Notes: generated from the sequence alone by a model not told the origin. A DNA stretch of 64,000 nt from Myrmaecium sp. VS I D KN 1 (GCA_019775845.1 JADQAV010000042.1:62442-126441); one strand, 5' to 3'. Positions 35,145-47,943 are shown, counted from the stretch's first letter. A program made the numbers and translations.

Positions 35145-36619
35145 CTAAAGCGCCAACAACATCGCACCCGCGCCCATCGCCGCCGCGATGCCCACGCCCG
35201 CCGTCGCCATCGCCACCGCACCACCCGTGCTCGTCGCGGACGCGGAGCCGATGCGGGCGCCGTTGCTGCCGACCGCGCCGGTGCTGACGGCGTTGGCCAC
35301 GCCCGTGGCGTCGGGCACGGCCGTCGACCCGGTCGTGATCTCCTCGATGTTCGTCGAGGTGGAGTTGTAGTTGGTCGACGCGAGCGAGATCTCGTTGTTC
35401 GCCAGGTCGTACACCACGTACGCGGACCGCAGGAAGGTGTCGCCGAGGACGGAGACGCTGTCGCCGGCGGGGGAGATGCCTGGGCGAGACTTTGTTAGTG
35501 GATCGTTCATGGGGTGTTGAGCAGGGGAAAGGAATCCTTACCAAGTACGCAGATCTCATCGCCCCGTCCGTCGCTGCCGGCCACCAGGACCAATTCGTTG
35601 AGCGGGACCTGGATGGTAGGGCTCGTGAAGGTGAAGTTGAGGTAGCCGCTCGAATCGGCCAGACTGCAGTCCGCGATAGCGTAGCCGGTGCTTTCGCTGT
35701 AGCTCACGTCGAACTGATCGTAGATCACCTCGCACACGTCGTCGGGCAGGTAGGTGAAGGAGCTGCCGGAATCCAGAATGACAGGAACGGTCTGGTTGCT
35801 GAAAATGCTACCGCTGGTGCTGCCGTAGCTCAGATCCATCCCGGTCAGAGCGATCGCGAACTGCGAGTACACGCCGTCACTCTTGATGATGGGCAGCGTC
35901 TGCAGGGACCCGTGGTACTTCTCCGTATCCACGCCACCGAACAGGATCGAGCCGGTGTTCGCGTCCAGATCATTCAGCCACAAGCTGTACGCGTTCGAGT
36001 TGATCAGGCCAGCGTTGACCAGGGCCTGAGGCAGGTTGGCGTACGTCTTCCCGGTTGTGCCGGCAAGGACTTCGTTGGCCATGTAACCGATTCCCAGCAC
36101 GCCTTCCTCCGACGTCGACGTGTACCCGATGCCGAACTGGAAATCCTCGAGCGTCTGGCTCCCAAAGTAAAACGTATCCTTCACATAATCGCCCGTGGCG
36201 TTCGATCCATCAACGTACGTAATGGAGAAATCGCTGTTCACGTACGTGTACGTGGAGGAGGAGTTCGCATCGTACGTCCCCCCGACCGAGCACGGGTCGC
36301 CCTGACCCGAACACAGGGTCGAGTTCGGCGTGTTCACCCACAGGTCGCTGCTGCCCGTGTCGATGTGCAGCCGCAGGGTCTGCTTCGGCGTGCCCAAGCT
36401 CGCGTTGGCGAAGTACAGGGTCTCGAGGTTATCCAACGTCTCCGACACCGTCTTCGCCCGCCGTTGCAGCTCCCGCTTCACCACGTTCTCCACATGCTTG
36501 CGCTGTATCGGCGCTCTGAGGACCTTCGGCGGACCCTCGGAGCGTTTGGCGAGGTTGATCGCGTCGGCGGACGAGGCTAGAAGGAGCGTGGCGAGGGGTA
36601 ATGTGCTGGAGAGCTTCAT
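35145..36619 (-). CDS. GPI-anchored aspartyl protease (yapsin/OPSB type)
   Basis: Exons 36619-35542 and 35479-35145 on the minus strand give 470 aa. A signal peptide (residues 1-20, KLSSTLPLATLLLASSADA) precedes a basic pro-region with KR and RR pairs (25-26, 53-54) suited to Kex2. The two catalytic aspartates are Asp87 in HIDTGSSDLW and Asp283 in ILDSGSSFTY. SVLGDTFLRSAYVVYDLANN is the conserved second-lobe segment. The tail is Ser/Thr/Ala/Gly-rich and ends in a hydrophobic stretch (VGIAAAMGAGAMLLAL), a GPI signal. Yapsins act at the cell surface in wall remodelling and propeptide processing. The secreted, non-anchored pepsin class is less likely because of that tail. Confidence 0.93.
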
Positions 36620-38994
36620 TGTCCGCGGAAGGCTGTGATACCGGTCGGGATGTTAGTGGTGTAACCTGAAAGAGCGAAGCGCACTGATCTTCCCGCCGCG
36701 TGCTCAAGTTGTTCAGATGATGCGGAACAGGGATCAGACCCGGGTTATATGGTGTTTACGGAACGGGAGTGGAGGACAAGAAAAGAACCGGGCAGGTGAC
36801 GTACTCGGAGTGAGTTTGTTCGAGGGGCGTTTCCAAGGAAGCGGTGGGAAGAGGTCGGTGATTGCGTACTTTAGCGCCGGTAGCCGGATGGACACAAAGG
36901 GATCGGGAGCAAGCAAGTCGGCTGGGCTTTAGCCGTCCGTCTATACGCGGGTAGGTAGGTACAGCACAAAGCGAAGCGGAAAATGATGAAGCGACCGAGG
37001 GTAGGAGGGGGACCGCGGAGGAGGGATATATCTGTGTACACGGGAGGAAGAAAAAGCGGGCGGCAAAAGGAGCGGGAGGAACGGCAATTGGGAATTATGT
37101 ATTTATGTAGTAGGTCCAGTAGTAACGTAGGAGGAGTCGTGTCGGAGGGGGGGGGCATCAGACAAAGAGAAAGAGTGTGAGAGGCTGAGGCGAGAAAAGG
37201 GACCGGCGCAAGACGGAGGACGTAACGTTGGGGAGCTCGATGACGCGGCTATCGATGGGCTGTGCTCCGCCTCCCGTCCTTTTCTCATGTGGCGCGGTTG
37301 CCCCGGGGGCGTCCGTTCGGGCGGTTGCGAGATTTCCGCATCTTCCGGGTTTCAGGTTGGTCCAGATCCTCATACAGACATGTGTACGATGTTATTCATG
37401 TGGATGGTCTGATTGGTTGGTTTGGATTTGCGTCGTTCTGGTACGCCGTACATGTACTCACAGCTGTCGTGCCTTGTGTGAATCTCATATAAGCTATGTC
37501 ATCCGTCCACAGTATCATGGAATTCACGCCCAACGGGAATGGCTTTTCGCCTTGGTGAGAAGCGAAGGATCCGCTACGCACGAGCCGTAAGGTTAACCAT
37601 CCGCCACCTTCCATCGGTGCCTCGTGACTCGCATCGTGGCCTGGAAGCCTGAAAGCCTGAAAGCTTGAACGCCTGAAAGCCTGGAACGAAGCTTGGTAAC
37701 CTGGCAGCCTTGTCGCCTCATAGCCTGCTAAGAAAGAGCCTCCAGCTCACGCCGGTGAAGCCGAATGTAGAGCGGTGACGCCGTGCTTACCATCGCACAA
37801 ACTTGAAGCAGAAGACGGTGCAGTGGTCCATCACTATCTCCAGACAGCCGTGCGCTGTGCTGTGTACAACACACCGCATAGCCGCCGTCGCTCGCCGTCA
37901 CCTACTGGAGTACTTTGGTGCCTAGAATAAATACGCCGATGGGAGGACGACCTAAGTATAAACCTCAAGTGGGTAAGAGGAGCAGCTAGCAGCAGCTAGC
38001 TGCTGTGGACTGGTGCCGGTGCCTAGTAGGAGGAATAGGATCCGGAGGGAATACGAGCCTTACATCCTTCCATCCCCACATCACAGCCTTCTCACCTCCC
38101 TCCCGCCGCCGCCGCCGCCGCTGCTGCTGCTGCTGTTGCTGCGCCTCCGACTCCCCTTCGTCTTCCGGCTTCACTTTCTAATATTCTAAGTGGAATAATA
38201 AGAGTGGAGAGATATTCCATTTCTACAAAAGACGCAGAGAGATGACCCACATGAATCCGGGTTTTTCGTCTTTATCTTTTCCTTTCATGCTGTGAAGAAT
38301 ACCGAAAGGACGAACCATGCCCCTCTACTCGGCCATGAACCGGAAATCCTATTCATGCATTCATCATCCTCATCTCTCCTCCTCTATTGCTTCCATAGCC
38401 AGACCCGCACACGCACACCTTGGAAGGCGAGAGAGTGCGTCCATCAATCAAACACAACCCCAAAGCGCCGCCTGTTCTCACAGCAAGTCGAGAAGAAGAA
38501 AACGGAAGGAGGAAGAAGGAAGAAAGCGAAAGGAGGGGAGATGCGAAACCCCGGTCCCCTACATTCAAACAAGAAGTGATAGTAGAGGAGAAGAAAGAAG
38601 AAGTAAAACCAGATTTTCTCCCGCTAATGCAACAACAGATGTTGTAAAGACCAAGATAAGCTCCCAGAATGACGGGAAAGAGAAGAAGGGAAAAAAGTTT
38701 TCCGTTGTCTCCTTGTGTATATGCTCCATGTCATCATCGTCATCGTCGTCATCGTCATCCATATCGATCGGAACCCATTGTTCATCGACTGCTCGCACGT
38801 CAGATGGCTTGACCCGAATATTGAATGTAGAAAACAAGAAGGGGCCATGGAAGGGATCAACTATGCATTCACTTCCTCTGATGCCACCTCCATGGACGTA
38901 AAGCTTCGCCCGTCTGGCCGGTCAGGGTTGCGAAAAAGGCGTGGTAAGGGGGATTCGTTCAAAATTGCTGAAGCATAATCCATGCTTAAATACC
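36620..38994. other. 2.4-kb intergenic region with tandem repeats
   Basis: Upstream DNA of the aspartyl protease and 3' flank of PP5. A degenerate 8-bp tandem (GCCTGAAA type) lies at about 37638-37688, a (GCC)n/(GCT)n triplet run at about 38103-38143, and a (CAT/CGT)n run near 38732-38762. No supportable gene. Confidence 0.55.
37638..37688. repeat. Degenerate 8-bp tandem repeat
   Basis: About six imperfect copies of GCCTGAAA (variants GCCTGGAA, GCTTGAAC), roughly 1 kb upstream of the protease start. A looser echo (CTGGCAGCCT, CATAGCCTGC) follows to about 37730. Confidence 0.7.
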
Positions 38995-40618
38995 TCACAT
39001 CATCCCCATCAAACCCGACGCGTACGCCATGGGCTTGATCGGCGGATGCGGCACGGCATCGAACTGATGGAAGGAGAGTTTGTGATCCGCTCCCATGTTG
39101 ATGTAGGCACCCTTGTTCTCCGTGCTGTCACAGTACTTGGGCGCGGAGAAAACAGTGACGAGCTTGCCGTCATGCTGAAGATGGAAATGAACCGAGTTAG
39201 CAAATCTATCACAACCTTATATTGCTTGAGCAAGGACTGATATGGGCTTACCTCGATTTCGTAACCCTCCATCCGCACCTCGTGGCTTCGGATCACGGTG
39301 TCGAGCCCGTTGCGCTCGCAGAAGCGTTTGGTCACGTCCGGACCGAACTGCAGACCGACGCCACGCTTGCTGGGACCGCGGCCGGGCGTGGGTTGCGGGT
39401 CCGTCCAGAGCATCTCCATCATGAGACCACTCTGGCCAGGCTGCCGCTGCTTGTGGCGGTTCAGCTTGCGGATGTCGTCCAGCGTGATGTCGTCGCTGGA
39501 AAAGAGGCCGCCATGAAGTACGAAATGCTTCTTGCCAATGAGGGTTGCCAGAGGCAGGGCGGAGAAGGACTCGGAGAAGAGCTTGAAGACGCGCTCGTTG
39601 TACTTGGCGCGGCACTCGCCCTCGAAGCCGTACATGCGGTTCATGTCGTCGGTCTCGTGGTTCCCGCGGTTGAGGAAGAACGTCGTGGGGTACTTCCACT
39701 TGTAGGCGTATAGTAGCAGGGCGATCTCAGTAGACCAACTGCCACGGTCGACGAAGTCACCGTTGAAGAGATACATGTGCTTTTCGGAGGGGTACCCGTT
39801 GAGGTTGAATATGTTCAGCAGGTCGAAGTATTGACCGTGCGTATCGCCGCACACGGTCATCTTCTGGTCGCCCTTTACTTCCACCTCGACCATTGTCGGC
39901 TCGTTGTACACGATCTCCTTCACCGCAAGGATTATCTGGAAGACGTACTTTTTGTGTATCTTCTTGCCGTTCTTGAAGCGCTGGATCATGTCGTCAATGA
40001 ACTCCTGCGTCATCTCCTTGTCCAGCCTGACACCGTCATACGATGCATCCACCGCCATGTGTTCGAGGTCCAAGCCTTCTGCTGCCGACGGCGCATCCTC
40101 CACCTCGATGGCCTTAAGGAAAGCATCCCGCTTGACGACCTTCTCACATTCCTTGAATTGTAGCTGCGCAACCTTGTCGGTAGGGTTCTTCTTGACCACA
40201 ATCTTCCAGTCCCTCAGAGCATCCTGGTGCTTGAGGATCGCTGTGTTGGCTACGGCGCGGCGGTAGTATGCCTACAGATGAACGATTCTGCTTAGCCGGA
40301 GGCGACTTCTCGAGCACCGGAATGAAGATTTTACCTTGACGTTATTCGGGTCCAGCTCGATAGCCTTGGTAGCATCCGCGACAGCGTAGCCGTAAGCTTC
40401 GAGCTTGATATGCGCCTGTACAAGAGTTCGTTAGCCGATGTCGCGTGCCTCGAGGATTCTGGTGGCGCCCGTACCTGCGCTCGATTGGTGTAGAACGAGG
40501 GTTCCTGGTCGTATGTCTCGATTGCTTTCGTGTAGTACTCTACAGCGGTCGGCCAGTCGTGCTGCTTGAACGCGACGTTGCCCTTGTCCTTGAGGGCGAT
40601 AGCTTCTTCCTTCGACAT
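38995..40618 (-). CDS. Serine/threonine protein phosphatase 5 (Ppt1/PP5)
   Basis: Minus-strand exons 40618-40475, 40415-40335, 40271-39252 and 39174-38995 give 474 aa. Three TPR repeats fill about residues 5-108 (ALKDKGNVAFKQHDWPTAVE; AHIKLEAYGYAVADATKAIE; AYYRRAVANTAILKHQDALR) and bind the Hsp90 C-terminus. The PPP catalytic domain shows GDTHGQ (217-222), GDFVDRG (246-252), GNHE (278-281), HGGLF, and IRSHEV near the end. The C-terminus YASGLMGMM matches the PP5 autoinhibitory helix region. Exons 1-3 break between TPR elements. It is divergent from spt4. Confidence 0.95.
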
Positions 40619-41247
40619 GGTGCGGGGGAATCGGAAGTGCACGTGGGGACAGTAAATAGCGAATATATGCGTGCGTCTAGGCCCAAATACGCCGGAGAAA
40701 GCACCGAAGCAAAAGACGTATGTAGCAAGAGGGTAGGAAAGAGAAGGGAATGTAGCAAAGGGAGAGAGGGAGTGAGGGTGAGGAAGAGAGAGAAAGTGAG
40801 ATGGAATCGGAAACGGCTTCGGAGGTTAGATTCGATGCTGAAGATTACCTTAGCGTTCTGTCGGTGCCAATGGAAAAGAACATGGAAAAGACGTAACGGT
40901 CGCGCACGGGCCACTGTCTGCCTCAGACACCCGCCTCCCCCACTGCTTCTCTTTGTTTTCCTCAGGCACGTCCGCATCTATCATCTCCATTTCTCGACCG
41001 ATCCCGCAATTCAGCTTCTCGTCAACCCCCCCATCATTTCACCGTCTCGACCTCCGCGCCCCCAAAACTTTCTTCACACGTGTCGCCGGACGTCTTCCTC
41101 CCTTCTCCCTTCCGGCGGTCAAAGATCCGAGCCACGAAACCTACCTGGTCGAGCCACATCGTCGCAACCGTTGTCGTCGGCCGGAACTAGGAGAGAGAGC
41201 GGAGAGTGAACAACCTCAAAGAAGGGAAAAGAAAGAAGAAGCTCCCA
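40619..41247. promoter_or_regulatory. Divergent promoter: PP5 / spt4
   Basis: 629 bp between opposing start codons, with two CACGTG cores (40640-40645 and 41077-41082), each lying on one gene's side. GA-rich runs near 40735-40800 are also present. Factor binding is inferred. Confidence 0.5.
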
Positions 41248-41689
41248 ATGTCCACCGACCAAATCCTCGCCCTCGGCCGGATGCGCAAGCCGCGCGCCTG
41301 CCTGGTGTGCAGCATCGTCCTGCCGGAGGCCTTCTTCGCGCGCGAGGGCTGCCCGAACTGCGAGGAGTTCCTCGAGCTCCGCCGCAACACCGACGCCATC
41401 CTCGAGTGCACCTCCCAGGTCTTCGAGGGCACGATCGCCGTCGCCAACCCGCAGACCAGCTGGGTGGCCAAGTGGCAGCGCCTGACCGGCTACGTCCCCG
41501 GCGTCTACGCCGTCTGCGTCAAGGGCATCCTGCCCGAGGAGGTCGTCGCCGCGGTCGAGGCTGCCGGCGTCAAGTATATCCCGTGAGTCTTTGGCCCCCC
41601 TCTCTACTGGCTTTTGTCGTGAGTGTGCTGATATGCTGATCTGTCTGTAAAGGCGAGACGGAAGCGATGCTGCTGACCAGCAGCAATGA
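41248..41689 (+). CDS. spt4: Transcription elongation factor Spt4
   Basis: Exons 41248-41582 and 41653-41689 give 123 aa. The zinc ribbon uses Cys18, Cys21, Cys35 and Cys38 (PRACLVC and GCPNCEEF). Downstream GTIAVANPQTSWVAKWQRLT then GYVPGVYAVCVKGILPEE matches Spt4. Spt4 pairs with the NGN domain of Spt5 to form DSIF, which controls Pol II processivity. The short last exon adds RDGSDAADQQQ. The 70-bp intron has a standard GTGAGT donor. It is convergent with trs130. Confidence 0.95.
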
Positions 41690-42111
41690 GCGGTATTGGA
41701 GACTGGCGGGGAGACATGCCTTCACATCGGAATGGTCTATCATCAACATGCAGGGACTACGCGACAAAGGAGCTATTCTTCTACTAAGGAAATGTGGGGC
41801 TGCATCATTATATTTCTATGCCTCCTCTGAACCCGGATCAACGGACGGGAGTTCCGCTCTCCGGGAAACTGGCGAGAGCCCGAATAAGGAGGCGGAAAAC
41901 ACGCAAGATGCGCTCAGAGCGGTGGCGTTTTGGGGTTTCAACTCAGGGTGCTTCCCACAAAGGAGAGGAGGCTCGGAAATTCATATTGATTTGGATTGGA
42001 TATGTTTGGCGTTCACAGAAGGTTCGATATCATGTAATTAAGATAACATCTCTACATCTTTTTTAGAGGAACAGAAAGAAACTGTGCTGCTCGAGACAAC
42101 TTATGTACGAC
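41690..42111. other. Convergent spacer spt4 / trs130
   Basis: 422 bp between two stop codons. No gene or repeat is evident. Confidence 0.5.
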
Positions 42112-45100
42112 CTATCCCCTTCCCACAGCCTCCAGCAACACTCCCACGCTCATCCCTCTTTCGCCACCTCGCTTCACCACCGCCGCCGTCACCTCCCTCG
42201 CATCATCCACCACATACACGCTCTCACCCGCGTTCCTCCACTCCACCTCCGACACCAGCTCCTCCCTCTCCTTACCCTTACCTTCTTCCACCGCCGCCTC
42301 CTCCCCTTTGATCCGCGCCCGCACATCCACGCCCACGCCACCGACGACCCCAGGCCGGATCGGAATCAGCAGCACGCCGAACTCCTTCACCTCCCCCTCC
42401 CTTGCCGAGAACACCGCACGCCGCTGGCCGCCGATCAGCCACACGTCCGGGTTAGCCTCGATCTCGTAGATGAACTCCATGGCCTCGTCGGGATCAGTAA
42501 GATTGGCGGCGCTGCAGAGGGAGGCCGGGGATGTCCACTGGCGGGTATGGCGAAGTTTGAGGGTGGCGAGGCAGGGCTTTCCGAGGGGCAGCGTGAGAGG
42601 GTGGGAGAGAGATAGTGGCTCCGTGCCGTTACCGAGGGTGGGAGGGGTGTGGTAGATCAAAGAGGCGATATGCACGATATGTGCGCGGGGCACCGTGACG
42701 GTGATGATGATGCGTCGGGGTTCAGGGGGCACCAGAGATGGAAGAACGATCGTGCGGTGGGAGGCGTGCCATTTACGGAGCCAGGTGTTCATGTCGGGGC
42801 GGCTGGAGGGATGCAGGGCCTCGACGACTTCGTGCCAAGCGAGATCGTCGAAGTCGCCAAGATGGATCTTCTGGGTAAGAACGATACGCTCGTATTGATT
42901 CGGGAGCACATGGGTCCGGAGACGTTCGAGGAAGGCTGGCGGGAGGAGGCGGGCGTACGCAGCGAAAGGACTTTCCGCCACGCTTCGCGTGAAAAGTTCG
43001 TTACAATGTTCCACGACACGCTCTTCGAGAGACTCGTAGTCGACAGTCAAAGCGAGGGAGGAAGCTCCCATGGGCTTCTCTGAGATAACGCCCTGCTTGG
43101 TAATTTTGTATGTCATGGACGCTGGCTGTTTCGGGAATACAGTGATGGGATACTGAATTCCTGGCGGGGATGAGACAGCATACACCTCGGATCCTTCGAG
43201 GCTGACGTTCAAGACTTCCAAAGGTACGTTGGTAGGCGTTTTGATGTTGAACTTCTGAAACAGCGCGGATCCTTTGAAGTGGTCGTGGACATTGACGTCG
43301 AGCGGCAGGTCGACGGCGACAGTGGAAGAGGAGATCCAATGGAATTCTCCTTTTTCGGTGGTGTAGGTGCAATCCACTCCAATGATTATGCTCGGAAGGG
43401 TAGTTTCGAGATCGAAAGGTATCTGGATCTTAACCTTGCTCGAGGCTGGAATCTTGCCCAGCTTGATTTGCCCTGCACCAAGGGTTTCCACATCAGCTGA
43501 ACCGTCTACGACCTTGGCGTCCGCCGTGTGTAGCCTCAAGCCTGCCGATGCTGGTTTCAAGTGGAATTTGGCGGAAGTGATGTCATTCCATCCGCTATGA
43601 CACTCAACCTCGATTGAGCGGGGCTTGTCGATGTGGATGAGCCGTGAACTCAGGACGTCGACATTCAAAGACTCCTTATGCGGGTAGCACAAGATCCTTG
43701 ACCTCTTCGCCTGCTTGAGCGAGGCTGCCGATACCGATGTGGTCAGGTGCAGTGGAGTAGACGCCTCGGCTTTACTTAACGGTTCGTGCAGAAATATGAT
43801 CTTCTTGGCAACAAGCTCGATCTTGTCTACCGTATAGGTGTCCGAAGTAGTGACCTAGGAAAGTCAGAGAAGCGTATTTCCATCAATGAAGGGACTGCGT
43901 ACGTTCGAATCCAGCCAGGTTTTACAGAGACCGCGCTTGACCATTTGGGGCCCATCACTCTCGAGCCAGATCTCCTTATTCGGTGACGCAATGCAAACCA
44001 GTCTCACTCTAGCCTTCTGTACTGCCAGCTCGTCCTGTAGAAGGTGACGGAAATGTAGGCAGAGCTGGAAGCCGTCCTTGTCGTCGTAGTGGCGCAGAAA
44101 CTGATCCACTGAAATGTCTCCGAAGTACTTTGCCATAGGAACCGTTACATCGTAAGGCAACTGGTCCGAGAAATCGATGAGCTCAGTCAAGTATCCAGTC
44201 GCATCGATCTTCTCGTCGTCCAACCAGCCAGGAAATCTCTTTGGATCTTTAACGCGTTCTTCTTCGCCAGATGCCGAGCTCACAGTGGGCAACAAAGAGG
44301 CTTTCCTTTGGGCAGCAGCTTTTGCTAACAGTTCAAGCAAGGTGCTTGTATACTGATCCTTGCGATTCAGCTTCTTCAAGCATTTGGCGTGCATTTTCAG
44401 CATGGTGGTCTGCACGAAGCTCCATCCAGTTTCCGCGAAGATGCCAGCCATCCTACTGAAATAAGCAGCGGCTGCTGCGTAGTCTCCCTGCTCATATTTG
44501 ATGGCAGCCAAATCGCCAAGAAGGTTCTCGCCGGCCTTGACACGTCCAGCAGCCAGGTAATGTTTCGCTGCAAGATCGCTCAACCTCTCAAAGACATTCC
44601 GAAGGCTTGCAAGCGAGGATACTGCATCGATAAGTTCGATGACACAAAGACCCGCCGTGTCGGATGAGGTGTTCTCTTGACCTGTTTGTCCCGTGCCGCC
44701 TTCAGCACTATTATCCTCGTCCTCGTCATCACCTTCAAGGTCTACGTCCGCAAAGTCGTCCTGTGATCGAGCTGCTTGAATAGCGGACCATCCAACTACC
44801 AAGTTGTTGAGCTTACCGATATGCTCCGCCACGCGACGCTGGACGAGGTAAAGTTCAGCTCTGTGAGTTGCAAGTTCTGGCAAGCCAGTCCGGCCACCTC
44901 GAGGCGGGCCTCCGCCTCGGGACGTCGACAAGTCATTGAAGCGACCCTGCTCGTAGATGACTTGTCCTGTTGACGGCTGAGAGTACGGCGGGTCTTGAAG
45001 TGAGGTTCTTTTGTGAGAGAGCGATGTTGACCTTAACGGGAACTTAGGAGAACTGGAATCCTTCCCAGAACGCTTGAACTCTTGCGCCTGCCGCAGGCTC

Positions 45101-46825
45101 CCGAAATCAGACGAGATGGTGATAGGTAGTGAAGCCGTCGTCGTATCGCGAATGACCTGCCCGGCTACTGCGTATGTCCATGAAGATACGAAGTTGTCGA
45201 TGAAGGTCTCAGAAATCTCCAGAGATTCCGTGGTAACCCTGAAGATGTTAGGTCAAGCCGAAGCACGAGTAGAGGTACTTACAAGGTTCTAACATCGTCT
45301 CTCAAAATGCGCGCAACAGAAGTGATGAAGCGTAGAGCCCGTTCACAAAGCTCCGCTAGGGCGGTGAGGTCCTCAGACAGCGGATCCTGAGTAGGATTTG
45401 AGCTTCTTCCCACGGACAGGTCATCGATGGATCTCTTCGGAGACAAGCCTGAAGATTTTCGAGCGAGCTCTGGGACATTGGAGCGTGCATTGCCGAGTCT
45501 GAGGAGCAATGCCATCTGCCTAGAGAAGATGTAGGATCGGAAATCGAAGATGGAGATGTTATTGGAAATGATCAGCTCCCGATAATTTTTCTTGTTGGAC
45601 TGAATCGGGCTGTCTCCAAATCCGGCATCTGCTACTGTCGCTCCATCCTTGAGTGCAAGTAGCTGATCTTTGAGGTCGGGAGTATAGCTAAGAAAGGTAC
45701 CCCCATATCCCGTGGAGCTCTCCTCTGCCTGTTCGCGGATAACAGAATCAAGCCCTGCGGAAAGCTCGTCGTACCCAACAAGAGCATCTTCAACAAGGCC
45801 TACATTCTCGAAGCCTCTGGCCAATCCCTCTTTGAGGACGAAGAAAGTACAGAAATTCCAGCCTGGTAGTACACGTTGGGAATCCTTCTCCCGGATATCC
45901 TCCTCGTATTGGCTTACTCTCAGGTCAAAAGATAGGAGAATCAGTGTCTTGAATTTGGTGATGAGATCGTTCCAAGAGTTCTCCTTGTCCTGCGGGCTGT
46001 AAGGGTGAGGAGGCGGGGTATCAGAGGATGCAGGAGGAAGGAGATGAGGGGGGATAGATTCTTTGGAGAGTCGAATCTGCGCTATGCGGTCTGGAGCTGA
46101 TTTGGAAGAGACATTAAAGTCGGCGCGTATCTTTTCGTAGATGGTGGTTGAGCCCCGCCCAAGCAAACGCGAAGAGCTACTGGATTTTTCAGAGCCTGCT
46201 CCGGACCCGCTGGATGAAAAGCGTGGCTGCGCTGCAGCGGCCGTGTTCGGGAGGACAACGTGCAAAATCATCCATTCAAAGGCATCGTGGTTTTCCTGGC
46301 TGCTAGCAGGGCCGCTGCTTTGGGAGGGTGGGGTGTGAGTCTTGATCCACTCACGGATTTGCTTCCTTGCTGAGCTCTTGTAACTGTCGTTATCATCACA
46401 ACGCAGCAAGAGCACTTTGAGGTAGGGAGTCTGCCGCAACCCCGGGATCTGATGCCGGCGCGGGGGGGCATCACCTGTGATTGAGCTTCCCGCAGACGTG
46501 CCGGGGCGGGAAGGGCCTCCAGAGGCTGTGTTTGCTTGCTGCCCAGGAGCATGAAGACTGCCGGCAGCAGTCTCAGGACTCGGTACCAGGTCGATATGGA
46601 GCGAGTCGATCGACCGAAGAGGCCGGGTTGGGGATTTCCAGTTTAGATGGCGTAGCGGCAGGCGAGATGCGAGCTGCTGCGAAATGAGAGGAAAAATGCC
46701 GGAAGGATCATGGTATTCAACTGCGGTGTGCTTAAGTCAGTACGATAGGGACTTTGGTCTCATCGGGTCATCTCTTGAGCGTCGGGCGCCATACCCGTAA
46801 CTTTGGAGCTCGAGGAGCCCTCCAT
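42112..46825 (-). CDS. trs130: TRAPPII complex subunit Trs130 (TRAPPC10)
   Basis: Minus-strand exons 46825-46795, 46720-45283, 45238-43903 and 43854-42112 give 1515 aa. The N-terminus MEGSSSSKVTVEYHDPSGIF and HLNWKSPTRPLRSIDSLHID is the conserved TRAPPC10 start; it spans a 31-nt first exon. Middle parts are helical (ELYLVQRRVAEHIGKLNNLV; YFSRMAGIFAETGWSFVQTT). The C-terminal beta-rich domain holds FIYEIEANPDVWLIGGQRRA and GVLLIPIRPGVVGG, the TRAPPC10 C-terminal signature. In TRAPPII it supports Golgi and recycling traffic and activates Ypt31/32-type GTPases. The N-terminal third has several Ser-rich disordered inserts, longer than in yeast. Confidence 0.92.
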
Positions 46826-47083
46826 TACGGCGCGCACCCCGGCTGCATCATCTCCGGTGCTCAAGTGCCTTGCAAACACCGGCATGAACCCGCACGCGCT
46901 GGAGTGAATTGCGCGTGTATTGGTGATGGGTGGAAATGAGGATGACAATCGATCAGTGAGGTGGCTTAGGCCTTGCTGGTCCTGCACTGCGAGCTGCCGT
47001 ACACGCGCGGGCGCCGGTGGGCGGGCGTTGATGGAACGTGTGGAAAGGAGGTTTAGGAGCTAGGGCCCGTTGGTCATTGGGTG

Positions 47084-47088
47084 ACAGG
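47084..47088. repeat. Left target-site duplication ACAGG
   Basis: Directly abuts the left inverted repeat of the 223-bp MITE; its match is at 47312-47316. Confidence 0.7.
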
Positions 47089-47311
47089 CACGCGGCTGAC
47101 AAAAAAAGGGACCCCGCAAACGAAGAATCAATAAATCTAACAGCATAAGTTACCTTAATTTTTTCTAAGAAAAGACCTTAGATATAGTGAATTCGATCTT
47201 AAGAATAATATTCAGAAGTTATAATTATTTATAGACTCTTGTGGTTGAATCAATAGGGTATGAGAAATAGTGAAATCGGTGATATGGGTCCTTTATTTTG
47301 TCAACCGCGTG
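47089..47311. mobile_element. MITE-like non-autonomous DNA transposon, 223 bp
   Basis: The ends form terminal inverted repeats of about 26 bp: the left starts CACGCGGCTGACAAAA at 47089 and the right, read on the minus strand from 47311, starts CACGCGGTTGACAAAA, with three or four mismatches in all before both reach GGACCC. A 5-bp direct repeat ACAGG flanks it exactly (47084-47088 and 47312-47316). The interior (about 47118-47290) is strikingly AT-rich compared with its neighbours and has no coding capacity. The direct repeat can be read as 8 bp (GTGACAGG) if the outer bases are counted differently, which would suit hAT; I do not assign a superfamily. Confidence 0.8.
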
Positions 47312-47316
47312 ACAGG
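47312..47316. repeat. Right target-site duplication ACAGG
   Basis: Directly abuts the right inverted repeat of the MITE; same orientation and sequence as 47084-47088. Confidence 0.7.
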
Positions 47317-47907
47317 TACAGTACAGTACAGTACATACAGTACGGCGGCACTGGTTTAGTAACACAGTACAGTATTACAGCTGTAGTACATCACCTAGCG
47401 TATGTACGAATATCTGCTACTAGGTAGTACTCAGAGATGTGTGGAGGTTGGTGATTGAAGCCTTTTCTCAATTGAAGCAGGAGCTCGTCAATAACTCGAA
47501 AGGAGAGATCAAGGGAACGTGCGTGCAGATGTTCCACTAACATCCTGGAGTATAGAGATTAATTATGTTATACGTACTCCAGCGAATACACTCGCGGACT
47601 TTCTTCTGCGAAGTGCAGGATGCAGCGCCATGCCTTTCTTCTCCCTTTGTTTCTTTCACGCTATTTGATATTTCAACGAAGACTTCGAGATACTTACGAC
47701 CTTCGTTCGGAGGCTCAATTAGTTCACCGTGAATACTCACCCAGGCTGCGCTCCCATGCTGCCTTCCTCTCAGCCTCGTCCATACGGGCGAGAGGTCAAA
47801 CATTCCTATACTCGTAGAATGGCTTGCAAGGAATATTCTCCAGGCAGCAGTGAATCCTCAGCAGGTTGAAATATAATTACCGGAGGTACTATGATGGTGA
47901 ACGATCT

Positions 47908-47908
47908 G

Positions 47909-47943
<35 letters not shown>

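Noticed and set aside
35492-36580. 362-codon open frame on the + strand over the aspartyl protease
   Set aside because: Mirror of a gene with clear signal peptide and two catalytic motifs; the mirror has no recognisable domain.
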